Positions 9,802 through 19,518 of a DNA stretch of 64,000 nt are shown here, piece by piece. Each line of letters begins with the position of its first letter. Positions within the stretch are counted from its first letter, which is position 1. Made by a program: the position numbers and the translations under genes. The notes beneath the pieces are model-generated. The model saw only the letters and a list, made by a program, of their open reading frames with translations. It was not told the origin of the DNA and made no database searches. This DNA is from Microglena sp. YARC (Eukaryota > Chlorophyta > Chlorophyceae > Chlamydomonadales > Chlamydomonadaceae): assembly GCA_022414725.1 (NCBI GenBank), contig CM039462.1:668385-732384 (forward strand), written 5' to 3'.

Positions 9802-11096
9802 TTAAAATGGGCGTTCCTGTGGATTAAATTGGGAGTAAATTGGTGCATTGATTTCTTCTGTCGTGAAGCTTGTTCGGATCTGTGACAGTTGGATGGTCGC
9901 GTCCGATATAGTCATGATACAGTCGGTGTTGTTTGAGGCATGTAATACCGGAGTTTCTTTGTGGGGGTCGAATGACCCAATCGGCATTTGTTCGATAGTG
10001 ACGAGATTTCTGACGAACCCAGATAGCTTGTTTATGACTTTTTTGCTGGTGATTGAGCTTGATCCTAATGCGGCAATGACAAGTCCTAGGCTGTAGAGGT
10101 CGCTTTTCGATACGAGCATGTTGAGTAGGTCGCACCTCCAGTTTTTGTTTCCTGCTTGTCGTTTGTGTGCGTGTGTGGCTTTGAGAGGCTCCCATGATTT
10201 GCGTATAGTGCGTGCGGTGATGTCTTGGGGGATGAGTATGCTTTGCTTTGGAAGTAGGCAAACGAGCTATCGAATGTTTGTGCTGAAACGCTAAATGGGG
10301 ACGCGTACAGATCGGTTACTACAGACATGTCTAACGAGTTCAGTGCAACGTGATCAGGAATTTGCACCATTGTATCGTAGTCTGCCAAGCGCACAATGAT
10401 AGATCCGTCTGGCATGTCCTTCCATAGGATGTTGTTCAACTTGACATCTCCGTGGTGGAAGAATCCGTACAATGAAAAGTAAGAGAGTGTGTCTAGAACC
10501 GCTTCTGCTACATCGAGAATTCGCCCTAGCGTGAGCTTCTTTTTGAACTCTTTTGACCCTAAATCACCTGTGAACCGCCTCAGGACAGGATAGATTCCTT
10601 TTCTAGTGCGTATGCATAGTGTTACAATGTAGGTGTCCTTCACGTGCATGGACGTGAATGCGTCTACAGGTTTGTGTCTGGCTATGACTCCGAGTTTGAA
10701 TATTTTCCAGAGCATGTTCCATTCCGGCATGCTCTTTATGAATGAGTGTACGGAGGATTGCGTGTACTTTGTTTTCTTTGACGGCGTCGTTTCGTTCCAC
10801 AGTTTAGTGAGGATAGACGTGAGACAATCGGCGTCGAGGTTATCAGGCGCACGTCTATTACTGATGTTTTTGAATTTCCTTATGACGACTTCTTTGCTAG
10901 GGTACGCATGTGTCAGTGTCTTGAGACTGTTGTACCTAACCGACAACAGTTCTCCTGTGTGTACGTTGAACGTGTCCACGACGAATACGTCTCCCTCCGA
11001 CTGCACATCATTTTTAAGGAGTTCGATCTCGAAAATGACGTTGAAACCTCCCTCGTTAATAATATTTCCTTTGCTCATTGTTTGGATTCGTTTCAT
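9802..11096 (-). CDS. Protein-kinase-like protein (frameshifted copy)
   Basis: The open arm 2 copy (50,459-51,757) shows about 432 residues from MKRIQTMSKGN. The catalytic loop reads HGDVKLNN and the metal-binding motif is ADYD in place of DFG. Here an indel near 10,258 splits the frame (10,086-11,096 and 9,802-10,119). It is transcribed divergently from the small membrane protein at 11,153, so the 56-bp AT-rich gap must hold both promoters. Confidence 0.7.
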
Positions 11097-11152
11097 TCTT
11101 AAATTAAAAAAAAAACCATGAATCAAGATAACGAACGACCACGTGTACAGGG

Positions 11153-11398
11153 ATGGGTAAGATAATTGTGTTGATCTCTTTCGCTATGTTGATATCTTTC
11201 AACCTATACAGTTTCGAGACGATCATGCGCATGCGTAAGGATATCGCCCTAATTCTCCGGAGATTGCCGGGAGATATTGTAAAGAAGCAAGATGCAAAAA
11301 ATGAGGAGGAGAGGGGGGGGGAAGGTGGTGGGGCGAAGCCGATGATCGTCAAAGGAATGACAGACATCTTCAAAAAGGTGGTCCAACAAGTTCAGTGA
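11153..11398 (+). CDS. Small N-terminally anchored membrane protein
   Basis: 81 residues, MGKIIVLISFAMLISFNLYS at the N-terminus forming a membrane helix or signal anchor, then a charged stretch with EEERGGEGGG and a short C-terminal helix. The arm 2 copy is nearly identical (one residue differs). The family is not recognised. Head-to-head with the kinase-like gene. Confidence 0.55.
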   Translation: MGKIIVLISFAMLISFNLYSFETIMRMRKDIALILRRLPGDIVKKQDAKNEEERGGEGGGAKPMIVKGMTDIFKKVVQQVQ

Positions 11399-11406
11399 TT
11401 TGACAG

Positions 11407-11540
11407 TAAATGGGCGTTCCTGCCTCCCGGGCGATTTTGACTGGTTTCTAAACATGGTATGGAGCGGATTTGTTATTCCTTGGTGCTTATGTCTCAAGCT
11501 AGTGAGTCGTTCAAGAAGGGATTGGAGTCTTCAAATTGAG
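11407..11540 (+). mobile_element. MITE-like hairpin element, one end
   Basis: It starts 8 bp after the stop of the small membrane gene with TGGGCGTTCCTGCCTCCCGG, followed by the element's usual interior (CATGGTATGGAGCGGA, CTCAAGCTAGTGAGTCG). It runs directly into a TnpB/Fanzor relic. The arm 2 counterpart has two ends in the same orientation (about 49,908 and 50,128), so this locus has been rearranged. Confidence 0.55.
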
Positions 11541-11870
11541 ACCCGGAAGGACGCAAGCGGATTCTCCACTGCAAAACCAGTCAAAGCGGATCGCCACGCC
11601 AACAGAGCGGCGGTAGGCTCCACTGCAGGAAGACTTGGGACCGAGATGTGAACGCTTCCAGGAACATCCTGATGCTTACACTCCACCAAGTCTTTGGGAG
11701 AGAGCGACCTCTCGCGTTTCTACGAGACGCTCCGAGAAGCTCCTCGAAAACCCCACCAACACCTGATACTGATTTGGGGACACAGACGGTTGAACGGTTT
11801 ACCAAAGAGGCGACTCTGAATATTTTCGAGAACCTCTTAAACTTGCTGCACCCCCCCTACGTTGCCCAAA
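11500..11870 (+). pseudogene. TnpB/Fanzor C-terminal relic (RuvC-III)
   Basis: In the frame through 11,640 the sequence reads two Cys-containing half-fingers (ILHCKTSQ and LHCRKT) followed at once by WDRDVNASRNIL, the canonical RuvC-III motif of TnpB/Fanzor nucleases with its catalytic Asp. A tail (FGRERPLAFLRDAP) continues to about 11,870 with no further domain. No RuvC-I or RuvC-II part is found nearby, so only the C-terminal third survives. Arm 2 has the same relic (49,640-50,147) with different internal deletions, so it predates the duplication. Confidence 0.65.
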
Positions 11871-11981
11871 AGCAACGATATGCAGTCTGGATGATTATAA
11901 GGTGTGTCCCACTTTATTTGAGAACAAGAAGTGTAAAGACTACAGGCATTCTCATTTTGTGTTACATTGTGTTTTGTATGA

Positions 11982-13767
11982 ATGGGTATCCCGTACCTGT
12001 TTTCTCACCTTCGGAGGCGTTATCCTTCTTGTGTTCGCGATGTGCGCTCCCCTGACCGCATGTACGATCACGTGTACATCGATTTTAACGCGGTAGTCCA
12101 CGACGCTCTTTCAAGGTTTCCCAACACCACACCCGAGCAGGTCGTCCAACATTCGATGGATCGACTTGAATATCTTGTATGTTGTACCCGTCCAGCCAAG
12201 TTGTTGTTCGTCTCTGTAGATGGCACCGCTCCTCTAGCGAAGATGCAGCAACAGCGGAATCGTAGGTTTGTGCACGAATTGACACAGCGACGACACTGTG
12301 ATGGAGAGACGAACAACCACCCCCAGAACCGAGATGAAACGTACCTGGACCGTTCCCACATATCTCCTGCCACCCCCTTCATGCACCACCTTCGCCGCGG
12401 TCTCCAAGGGTTCTCTGCGCGTTTTTCGTGCACATGCCCTTCTGTCGAGGTGGTTCTGTCCACCGACCTCGAGTCAGGGGAGGGTGAGCAGAAGATCTTC
12501 CGGCATATCACCGCCTCGTACAGGGATTCGCAATCGCTATCCGTGCTTGTGCACGGATTGGACGCGGACCTCATCCTAATGTCGTTGCTCTCTCCTCATT
12601 GGAACGCGATTGAGTTGTACCGTGAGACTCCCGGTGGTTGTGGAGGTGACTGCATCCTTAACGTGCGATCGCTCCGCACTCAGCTGGAGCGCAACATAAA
12701 CGTCCGTGACTTCGTCGTAATCTGTCTATTGCTTGGAAACGACTTCATCCCTTCTCTGACCGGACTTCGTCTCAAAACGAATGGGTTGAGCATACTGCTG
12801 TCCATGTACCACTCATTAGCTGGAGGAGGACACGGGTCTAATGCGCGCACCTCTCCCCCCCTTGGCTGTCTACCGGAGGACCTGACGTTACGGCAGGCAT
12901 TTCGTTGAGTGCTCTACGCTCGTTTATGTCAAGTATAGCGGAGAACGAGCACCAGCTCGCGCGCGAGGAGGATGCTTGGTACAATGAGCAGTGCGCGAGA
13001 ACGTACACGCAAATGTCGAAGAGAAACGGTACTAGTAGCAGTAGTACTAATGCGTACGGTATGCTGGCGATGCATATGCATGGAGGGGGAGAAAGGTACC
13101 CTTTGGAGAATCCGGAGAGCGGCATCGTCGACTTCGTTCACCACGCCGCATGCGATGTTCTTTGGCGTCGACGATACTACAACGCTCTATTTGTGGGCGG
13201 GGCAGCTGGTTCCGCTGCGAGGATCCGCGAAGCCGCGATGGCGTTCGTGGCGGGACTTGCGTGGACACTGCGTTACCTTGGTGACCAGAAGCTGTATAGT
13301 GTGGGTTGGACGTACCCGTATGATTACGCGCCTCTCGCACTTGACATCCAACACTTTCTGAGCGAGTCGACACCGCATATCATCGAGGAACTCGATGACC
13401 ACTTCTCTACACTTGACCGCACACTAGAGCGTTTCGTATCCCGTGTGCACAAGTCGGCTTCTACAATGGGGATTGACGCCGTTGATAGGGATCAACTATT
13501 TCTCTTCCTCATTCTACCGTCTCGCCCCTTGGCGTCCGCGGTGGACGTATGTGTTCGGACGCCGTCACCCGATCCGACGAGTGCGCGTTCATGTTTCCGT
13601 CCAGTTACCGGTTGCGTACGTATTTACGGGAGCGGACGTGGGAGTGCCATGCAATAATTCCGCATGTGGACCTTGACGTCATCGGGAATGTCATCGTTAG
13701 GGCATCCGCTGAATGTAGTAGAAGTAGACGGAAACCGCATGCAGTAGACGGAAACCGCATGCAGTAG
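11982..13767 (+). CDS. Xrn-like 5'-3' exoribonuclease
   Basis: Start ATG 11982 (MGIPYLFSHLRRRYP), about 595 residues. The Xrn N-terminal nuclease motifs occur in order: YIDFNAVVHD (first acidic cluster), DGTAPLAKMQQQRNRRF, GEGEQKI, GLDADLILMSLL and GNDFIPSLTGL. Downstream, YRLRTYLRERTWECHAIIP matches the end of the conserved nuclease core. The long C-terminal domains of cellular Xrn1/Xrn2 are absent, as in other giant-virus homologues. The enzyme degrades 5'-monophosphate RNA, plausibly decapped host mRNA (inference). A run of C at about 12,855 and an indel near 13,545 break the frame. Confidence 0.83.
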
Positions 13768-13782
13768 ACGGAAACCGCATGA
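13731..13782 (+). repeat. 20-bp tandem repeat at 3' end of Xrn gene
   Basis: About 2.5-3 units of GTAGACGGAAACCGCATGCA, encoding the last residues of the nuclease. Arm 2 has four units (47,752-47,835), one with a C/T change. Confidence 0.8.
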
Positions 13783-13843
13783 TGAGCAAAGATCGTCCTC
13801 TATAAATTCACGATACCTAGTCATTTATTTACAACAATCAATC

Positions 13844-16800
13844 ATGTTAACAAACACAGATACCTGCACAACTGATTGGGGATACGATGGGTCTCTATCA
13901 TCCCGTCGTGTCAACAAGACAATCGTCTATCGCAATAAGCCAACCGGGGACAACGAACTAACCAGTGTCGTGGACGACAGGAACTTGCGCATTGGTTTTT
14001 TCCATTGGCTGTTGAGCGTCATCATTCGCCAGTCATCCCCTCCGACAGAGTCCCATGTGAGGGACATCGTGACTAGCAATCGTATGCAGTTGGTGAAGTG
14101 GGAGCGCATCGTGGAGGAATTGCTGGTTGCGAAGGTCATTAAATCTTTTGTCCAAGTCGTCAATCTTTTGTGGAACAACTTTATTCAGGCTGATGTGGAT
14201 GCGGAGAGAACCAACTTCAACTTTGTCACATCTGTCACGACTCTAGTGACGTACCCAACGTCCTATGTTATGGATTTGCTGAAGTTCAGGAAGAAGATGC
14301 TGTCGTACACGATTCTGAACACGGACATAAAACGAGTGATGAAACTGATCGGGAGGAATGTGCAAGAGACAGTGTCTATGCGGTCTGCAAAGAAGAGCGT
14401 CGAAGGCCCTTGCAGTCACAATGTGAGCACGTTGTACGAAATCGATGACCCGACAACGCAGAGTGCGTACAAGGCTCTAATGGAGGACAGAAAAACGGAT
14501 ACAAGGAACTCTGTGGTGCCTCCGTTCGCGGCAATCGTTTACAAGGCAGCCTTGCTATTGGGGACCGTCCATGCGTTTACAAAAGATAACCCTCCGCCAA
14601 GTGACCTCCCAGATAACAGCAGAGGACCCAGTCTCCCTTCAAGAAAGTTCCAGAGCGCCAAAAACTCTATGCTTTGGTACCTTGAGCAGGTAATAAACAA
14701 CGATCGACTTGCAACCGTAGTAGCACATACAATGTGTGGTCAAGCCTCCCGGATGATTTTTACTGGTTTCGAAACATGGTCTGGATCGGAATTGTTATTC
14801 CTCTGTCTGTGCTGATATATCAGGCTAGCGAGTCGTTCTGGAGGCTCTAAATTCTGAGTAGACATTTCAAAAAATCCTCCGGGAGGCTGGAACGCCCATT
14901 ATATCGGGATCTAATACCTGACTTGTTTGCTTTGCAGGTGATGATAATGACGCGTGTGAGCCGGACAATCGAGGCAACCAGTTTGTCTTTCAGTGACATC
15001 ACGTTTTTCATTTCGATGAAGAGCAAGGACGGTGTCAGTGTCACTTCGAGAGTTCCAGCCATAGTCGGGGCGTTCGTGCCCGAAGTCCTCAGCTATGTGA
15101 AAGAGTATATGGAGCTTACCTGGAAGGGTAAGCGTCAGATGAAGAACTTGGCACACATCCACAGCACACTTCCCGGCTCTGCATCGATGTTGTCATTTCT
15201 GCACGCCTTCTGCTTTGCAGTTCGGTTCATGTTTCTCTACGACATCGGATTCTTGGACCCGACAGAGAACATTAGCAGCGCGTTTTTGCGAAGAGGGGGA
15301 AGGAAGGGAAGTTCACCTACTGGGCTTCATCCGACTCGAATGCCAAAGGAGTGGACCCCGATCTGTGTGGCAAGGATAACAGCCCTGTCAATGACTTTTC
15401 TCCATACGCCTCAAGGTACCTAGCAGCAGCAACCCTTGCCATGCTTCGCATCCTGCACGTGAAGAAGCAAAACAAGAGGGGTGTCATTGACGTCACGGAG
15501 AATTTGACGCTGGGTAACTTGGCGAATCCGTTGGACAAAACGCGATGTCTGGAATTCTTGCGTTTCCACCAGTTTGGTCATGGTGACACACAGACGATCG
15601 AGAAAGTGTACTCGAGCAATCCAAACACACTGAAGTACCAGACCGGCACCGGTGTTGAGAATATCGTGCCTATCCCCATGGATGTGTCCCATTTGGAGGA
15701 TGAGAAGCGGGATGTCGTGAATGCCCTGGTTGCGAATGTAAGGAGGTGGAACCACCACTTTCCTGGGAAACTACGTGGACCCGGTGAATACACATGAGCT
15801 GGCGACTGGTGAGCTGCCAAAGGAAGTTGCCGACAAGGTCACCGCCGTGATTGCACACCTTGATGTTATTCTGGACACCACCATCTCTGGTGGAAATCTC
15901 TCCGTTGAGACTAGTTTGAAGTTCCTGCATGACTTGATCAAACCGAAGGACTGCATTGCCTACGACGGAGGACAGCGGAAGCAAACTGTTGCCGAGAGCA
16001 TGTCCGTTCTTGCTCCGATGCTGGACCTCAGACACGTCTTCATCGAGACGAGCATGCTTCCCTCCAACTGGAAGCTTGGATTCAAGAATGCTGTGTACAA
16101 GGTCTACGATGTCGGCTGGTTGGCTAATTCTGGACATATTCGAGGAACCAAGTGGAAACAGCTGAATGAGGCAGCGGACAATCCACAAATGGCTGAGCTG
16201 GATCTGAGCCACATGCTGCGGCTCATGTTTTACATCCACCCATCCGCGATGAAAAAGTACGGTGCACTGGCATTCAACACGGTACCTGTGCGGGCCCTCG
16301 GGGACGCCGGCCCATCTCGGGAACGACTATGGGACTTCAATGCCAATCCTTGTGAAGAGACAGCGTGTGACCTTCCTGATCCCATACACGCATCCAAGCG
16401 GCACGCATCCAAGCACGCATCCAAGCGGCACGCATCCAAGCGGATGACTATCACCGAGCCGAAACACACCTGTGATGATGATGATGACGATGACGAGATT
16501 CCCAAGCCTGGACAAGTCGGGTTTGCAGTTTGCAGCAAACCGTCTGACAAATACGCTGTGCGTTTGAGTGATTCTCCCGACGGAGATGATCCGCGTGTGT
16601 ACGCGTTCAAGGTGACCTCCATCAGAGAGAGTAATGGATATTTCGACGTCCAGGGCGTGTACATCAAATCCGATTCTGAGTGTGTCGATGGCATGTTTGA
16701 GTTCCCGAAGAATCAGCGTTCACAGCAGGTTAAATATCGTCGCGAGGACTTTTTGATGGTTCTCTTGTTAGATGATGGAGAGCTCAAGCAGAAGAGCTTT

Positions 16801-16890
16801 CGGTTGGATGCTGAGCAGGTAGCTCAGTTGAAGAAGAAGGCTATCAATGCTATCAAGGGTGACACCCCCATCGAGGATGGGTGTGTGTGA
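13844..16890 (+). CDS. Large conserved protein of unknown function (spliced)
   Basis: Exon 1 is 13,844-14,689 and exon 2 is 14,938-16,890, about 930 residues in all. Both arms support it. I recognise no domain. Visible features are a mixed helical N-terminus, a hydrophobic patch around LHAFCFAVRFMFLYDIGFLD, a low-complexity insert of HASKR repeats (16,390-16,445) followed by a poly-Asp tract, and a compact C-terminal domain (VGFAVCSKPSDKYAVRLSD, YRREDFLMVLLLDDGELKQ). Two compensating indels at about 15,280 and 15,770 disturb this copy; arm 2 is correct at both points but breaks elsewhere. Its size and conservation suggest a structural or replication role, but that is a guess. Confidence 0.6.
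14690..14937 (+). other. GT-AG intron carrying a MITE-like element
   Basis: Exon 1 ends ...CTT GAG CAG before GTAATAAAC; exon 2 begins GTG ATG ATA after TTTGCTTTGCAG. Both boundaries are in phase 0, the frame joins without change, and a CTAAT branch-like box and pyrimidine tract precede the acceptor. Unspliced, the frame ends at a TGA at 14,813-14,815. Most of the 248 bp is one copy of the hairpin element. The same boundaries exist in arm 2 (46,595-46,843). Confidence 0.65.
14729..14903 (+). mobile_element. MITE-like hairpin element within the intron
   Basis: Near full-length copy: left end TGTGGTCAAGCCTCCCGG, interior CGAAACATGGTCTGGATCGG and GCTAGCGAGTCGTTCTGGAGG, right end TCCGGGAGGCTGGAACGCCC. 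The terminal repeats are about 30 bp and inverted. It carries no coding capacity. Confidence 0.75.
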
Positions 16891-16912
16891 GCCCCATCCC
16901 ATCCTGATGGGG
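16891..16912 (+). terminator. 3' hairpin after the large unknown gene
   Basis: Immediately after the TGA, CCCCATC (16,892-16,898) and GATGGGG (16,906-16,912) form a 7-bp stem with a 7-nt loop. A second stem of CCCCATC/GATGGG overlaps the last codons. Hairpins at 3' ends act as polyadenylation or termination signals in some giant viruses; that role is inferred here. Confidence 0.4.
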
Positions 16913-16913
16913 G

Positions 16914-17004
16914 ATGTGTTCCAGCCTCCCGGCCGATTTTTACTGGTTGCGAAACATGGTCTTGAGCGGAATTGTGATCCTCCGTGCTGCTATCCCGCCC
17001 ATTT
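16914..17004 (+). mobile_element. MITE-like hairpin element, truncated
   Basis: Left end GTTCCAGCCTCCCGGCCG, then TTTTTACTGGTTGCGAAACATGGT and GGAATTGTGATCCTCCGTG; the right half is missing, with CCCGCCCATTTTAATG marking the break. In arm 2 the same element is split between 44,065-44,125 and 44,215-44,285. Confidence 0.6.
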
Positions 17005-17045
17005 TAATGTGTCCCACAATTTGTGTCTCCGACTGTACAGTCAAA

Positions 17046-17270
17046 GGAATACTAAAATGAAACCGCTTCGTGTACGGCACACCTTACGGTGTAACCTAAT
17101 GGTGTAGAAATCCACGGGGCAGTGGAACACCAATACCATAATATAATCAACAAATTGCAAGAGAATATCGTGGTTCTTTTTTAGATCACGGCTCTCCGTC
17201 CTGCAGACTCCGTATCGTTATTTTGTCGGTACTTTCGAGAGTGTCCATTGAAGCGTTGTCCTTGTACAGT
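17046..17270 (-). repeat. ~225-bp interspersed repeat with TTACACCG..GGTGT hairpin
   Basis: One member of a family also at 43,800-44,036, 44,372-44,606, in part at 35,960-36,170 and 58,604-58,700. Read on the minus strand it runs from GTACCGACAAAATAACG, through GAGCCGTGATCTAAAAAAG, to GGTTACACCGTAAGGTGTG and GCGGTTTCATTTTAGTATTCC-like end. ACACC-GTAA-GGTGT forms a short stem-loop near one end. No coding capacity. 17,271-17,329 is AT-rich with T runs and no gene. Confidence 0.6.
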
Positions 17271-17329
17271 TTTTTTGGTATGTTTCAGTTTTTTTTATGT
17301 TCCGTTAAGTTTATTAACGGAACCTTCCT

Positions 17330-17731
17330 ATGTTGGAAGCAGGAATAATTGCAACTGAATTTCAAAAATTCATAGTCCCTTTTTTAATGCTAGGTGCTAG
17401 AGAAGGAGTTAACATTGTAAACGATATTTTCACCAAAAAGCCCGAAAAAAAGGATGTTGTTACTCGTTCCACCAAAAGTATCTCCAAGACGACGCCAACA
17501 AAGTCGTCTACAAAGTCCAAAAAAACTTATAAATCAACCGAAAAATCCGCGAACAAGGCTTCGTCAGGAACCAAGGCTTCGTCAGGAACCAAGGCTTCGT
17601 CAGGAACCAAGGCTTCGTCAGGAACCAAGGCTTCGTCAGGAACCAAGGCTTCGTCAGGAACCAAGGCTTCGTCAGGAACCAAAGCTTCTTCAAGACCCAA
17701 AGCTTCTTCAAGACCCAAGAGAAATAATTGA
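17330..17731 (+). CDS. Basic Lys/Ser repeat protein (KASSGT repeats)
   Basis: 133 residues from ATG 17330 (MLEAGIIATEFQKFIV). After ~35 ordered residues the chain is Lys/Ser/Thr-rich and ends in eight KASSGT hexapeptides plus two KASSRP variants, encoded by an 18-bp tandem repeat. The composition resembles histone H1 tails and other DNA-condensing viral proteins, so DNA binding is a reasonable inference. Arm 2 has the same gene with the array scrambled by indels. Confidence 0.6.
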   Translation: MLEAGIIATEFQKFIVPFLMLGAREGVNIVNDIFTKKPEKKDVVTRSTKSISKTTPTKSSTKSKKTYKSTEKSANKASSGTKASSGTKASSGTKASSGTKASSGTKASSGTKASSGTKASSRPKASSRPKRNN

Positions 17732-17759
17732 AACAATGCAGAACTTTATTGAGTCTTTT

Positions 17760-17781
17760 TCATTTTACTGTTCCACCGAGT
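17760..17781. promoter_or_regulatory. Recurrent TTTCATTTTACTGTTCC motif
   Basis: The motif occurs between genes here, at 3,257-3,275, and in arm 2 at 43,280-43,296, 59,027-59,043 and 60,685-60,703; looser forms precede the J-protein gene and 36,229. It lies 25-60 bp from starts of several genes but in both orientations, so it may be a regulatory site or the end of a repeat. Function inferred only. Confidence 0.3.
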
Positions 17782-17927
17782 GTAGTGACGACGTGATACA
17801 TGTCGCGAACGCAAATCAATAAATGAAACGTCTCATTATCGTTTACGGTTTCATTTCTAGGAAAAACGGGTTGCGCGGTCAATCGTTCGTTGATTTTGTA
17901 TTTGTAAGGACATGTAAAGTCTTTTCA

Positions 17928-18645
17928 ATGGCACTGACAATTGTAACACGTATCCCTTGGAGCGTTCTCACAGCTTGCCTGGCCGTGTGCACGGCGTTGT
18001 ATGTGTTCATGTCTATATCGGACATCCACACAAAGATGCAAAAGCGTATCGAGATGGTTCGATTGGAGTGTCTGTCTTTGGTGAGTTCTAAGTTGCGCCA
18101 GAATGCGCCCGATGGTAATGAGACTTGTAACAATACTAATCACGTTATTGTCTTGAAGAAGGGTGACGGTAAGTCCGCAAATGTGGAAGACGATTCCGAC
18201 TCCGGGGAAGAATATACCGATGACAATGAAGATGACGAGGTAGACAATATGATCGACATTGTCGGGACGATCATTACCTCCAATTTATCACCATGCATCG
18301 AGGACCATTCTGTAAATTATACCCCCACAAACTTCTTGTGTCATCACGGATACTGATGTTGGTGATGTTGATGCTGGTGGTACTAATAGTACCGATACTG
18401 GTTCCGCTACTATCTTTCCACAACAGACTGAAATAGTACCTATTGAGGGTGATAGTGAATCTCTTCGACCCAATAATTTGAACGAGGGTAAACTCAAGTC
18501 TATGCGCGTCGACGAACTTAGGAGACTTCTTTCTAGTACGAACACCCCTGGTGTGACAGCAACTGCTATTGCCTCCATGAAGAAAGATGCCATCCATCAT
18601 ATCTCTTATTATAAGCACCGCGTTGTAACCGGATGCCGGAGTTGA
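17928..18645 (+). CDS. Membrane protein with acidic linker and SAP-like end
   Basis: I prefer ATG 17928 (MALTIVTRIPW) over 17823 because the membrane helix follows directly (WSVLTACLAVCTALYVFMSI). An acidic stretch (DDSDSGEEYTDDNEDDE) comes next. The frame stops at 18,354-18,356, but the next frame continues 95 codons to TGA 18645 with a helix-loop-helix resembling a SAP DNA-binding motif (LKSMRVDELRRLLSS, MKKDAIHHI). The frame change lies near a C5 run at about 18,322 and is identical in both arms, so it may be genuine. Confidence 0.5.
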
Positions 18646-18681
18646 CCCGAATATTTTTTAGTGATCCGTTTTAAATACAAA

Positions 18682-19518
18682 ATGGCGAGTACAATTCCTG
18701 TGTTGATAATCATGGTATCAGGTTTATTCGGTTTACGATCTATGTTTGTGAAGCGTTCTCCGAGTGCGAAATCCCCCTCGAACGCTAACGCTAACGCGAA
18801 CGCGAACGCTAACGGAACGCTAACGCGAACGCGAACGCGAACGCGAAAACAAACGCGAACGCGAACGCGAAAACAAACGCGAACGCGAACGAGAAAACAA
18901 ACGCGAACGCGAAAACAAACGCGAACGCGAAAGAACAGGGAGTGAGGAGTCCTCAGAAACGCGAAGATCTTAAACGTCGTGAAGTTGACAACAATATAGA
19001 TGACGCATCGATCAAGCGAAATGAAGAAGAATCTGTGTCACGCAAACCGTTCATACCATCAGCGGTCTACAATAAGAAACGCCGAGCTATGTTTGATCCG
19101 GATTCCCTACCCTAAAAAGCAAGAATAACCGTGACAACAACAACGATAGTGAAAGCGACAGCAATGACCGCAAAAACAGTGCCCACCCGCAACAATGATA
19201 GTGACAGTGACAACAGTGATAGTGCGAGTGAGAATGAGAATGAGAATGAGAATAGGGCGCGGGCGGGCGTGGGCGTGGGCGCGGCCGCGACAATGAACGA
19301 CTTCACATTAATGGTGGGGACAATGGTGATACAACACAACAATCCATTTCTAAAAACGTTGGCCCGATATCTAGCGCCCGTGGTGGTAATAATAACGGCC
19401 CCTCTTCGTATGATGCGCCTCGATACCCGTTCGGAATGCCACCTTCAATGTCTATGCCTCCTCAAGATGGCAAATATCAACGTAACTCTGGTTCGATCAA
19501 CCGGAACCCCTCGTAAAC
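18682..19518 (+). CDS. Low-complexity membrane protein (Asn-Ala hexamer repeats)
   Basis: Starts ATG 18682 with a membrane segment (IPVLIIMVSGLFGL). A tract of AACGCG hexamers (18,780-18,930) reads as Asn-Ala or Thr-Arg depending on frame; with the Asn-Ala frame it joins SPQKREDLKRREVDNNIDD and a Ser/Asn/Asp-rich region, ending SGSINRNPS at 19,516. Several indels must be assumed. Its last 42 bp overlap the convergent D5 gene. No family recognised. Confidence 0.45.
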
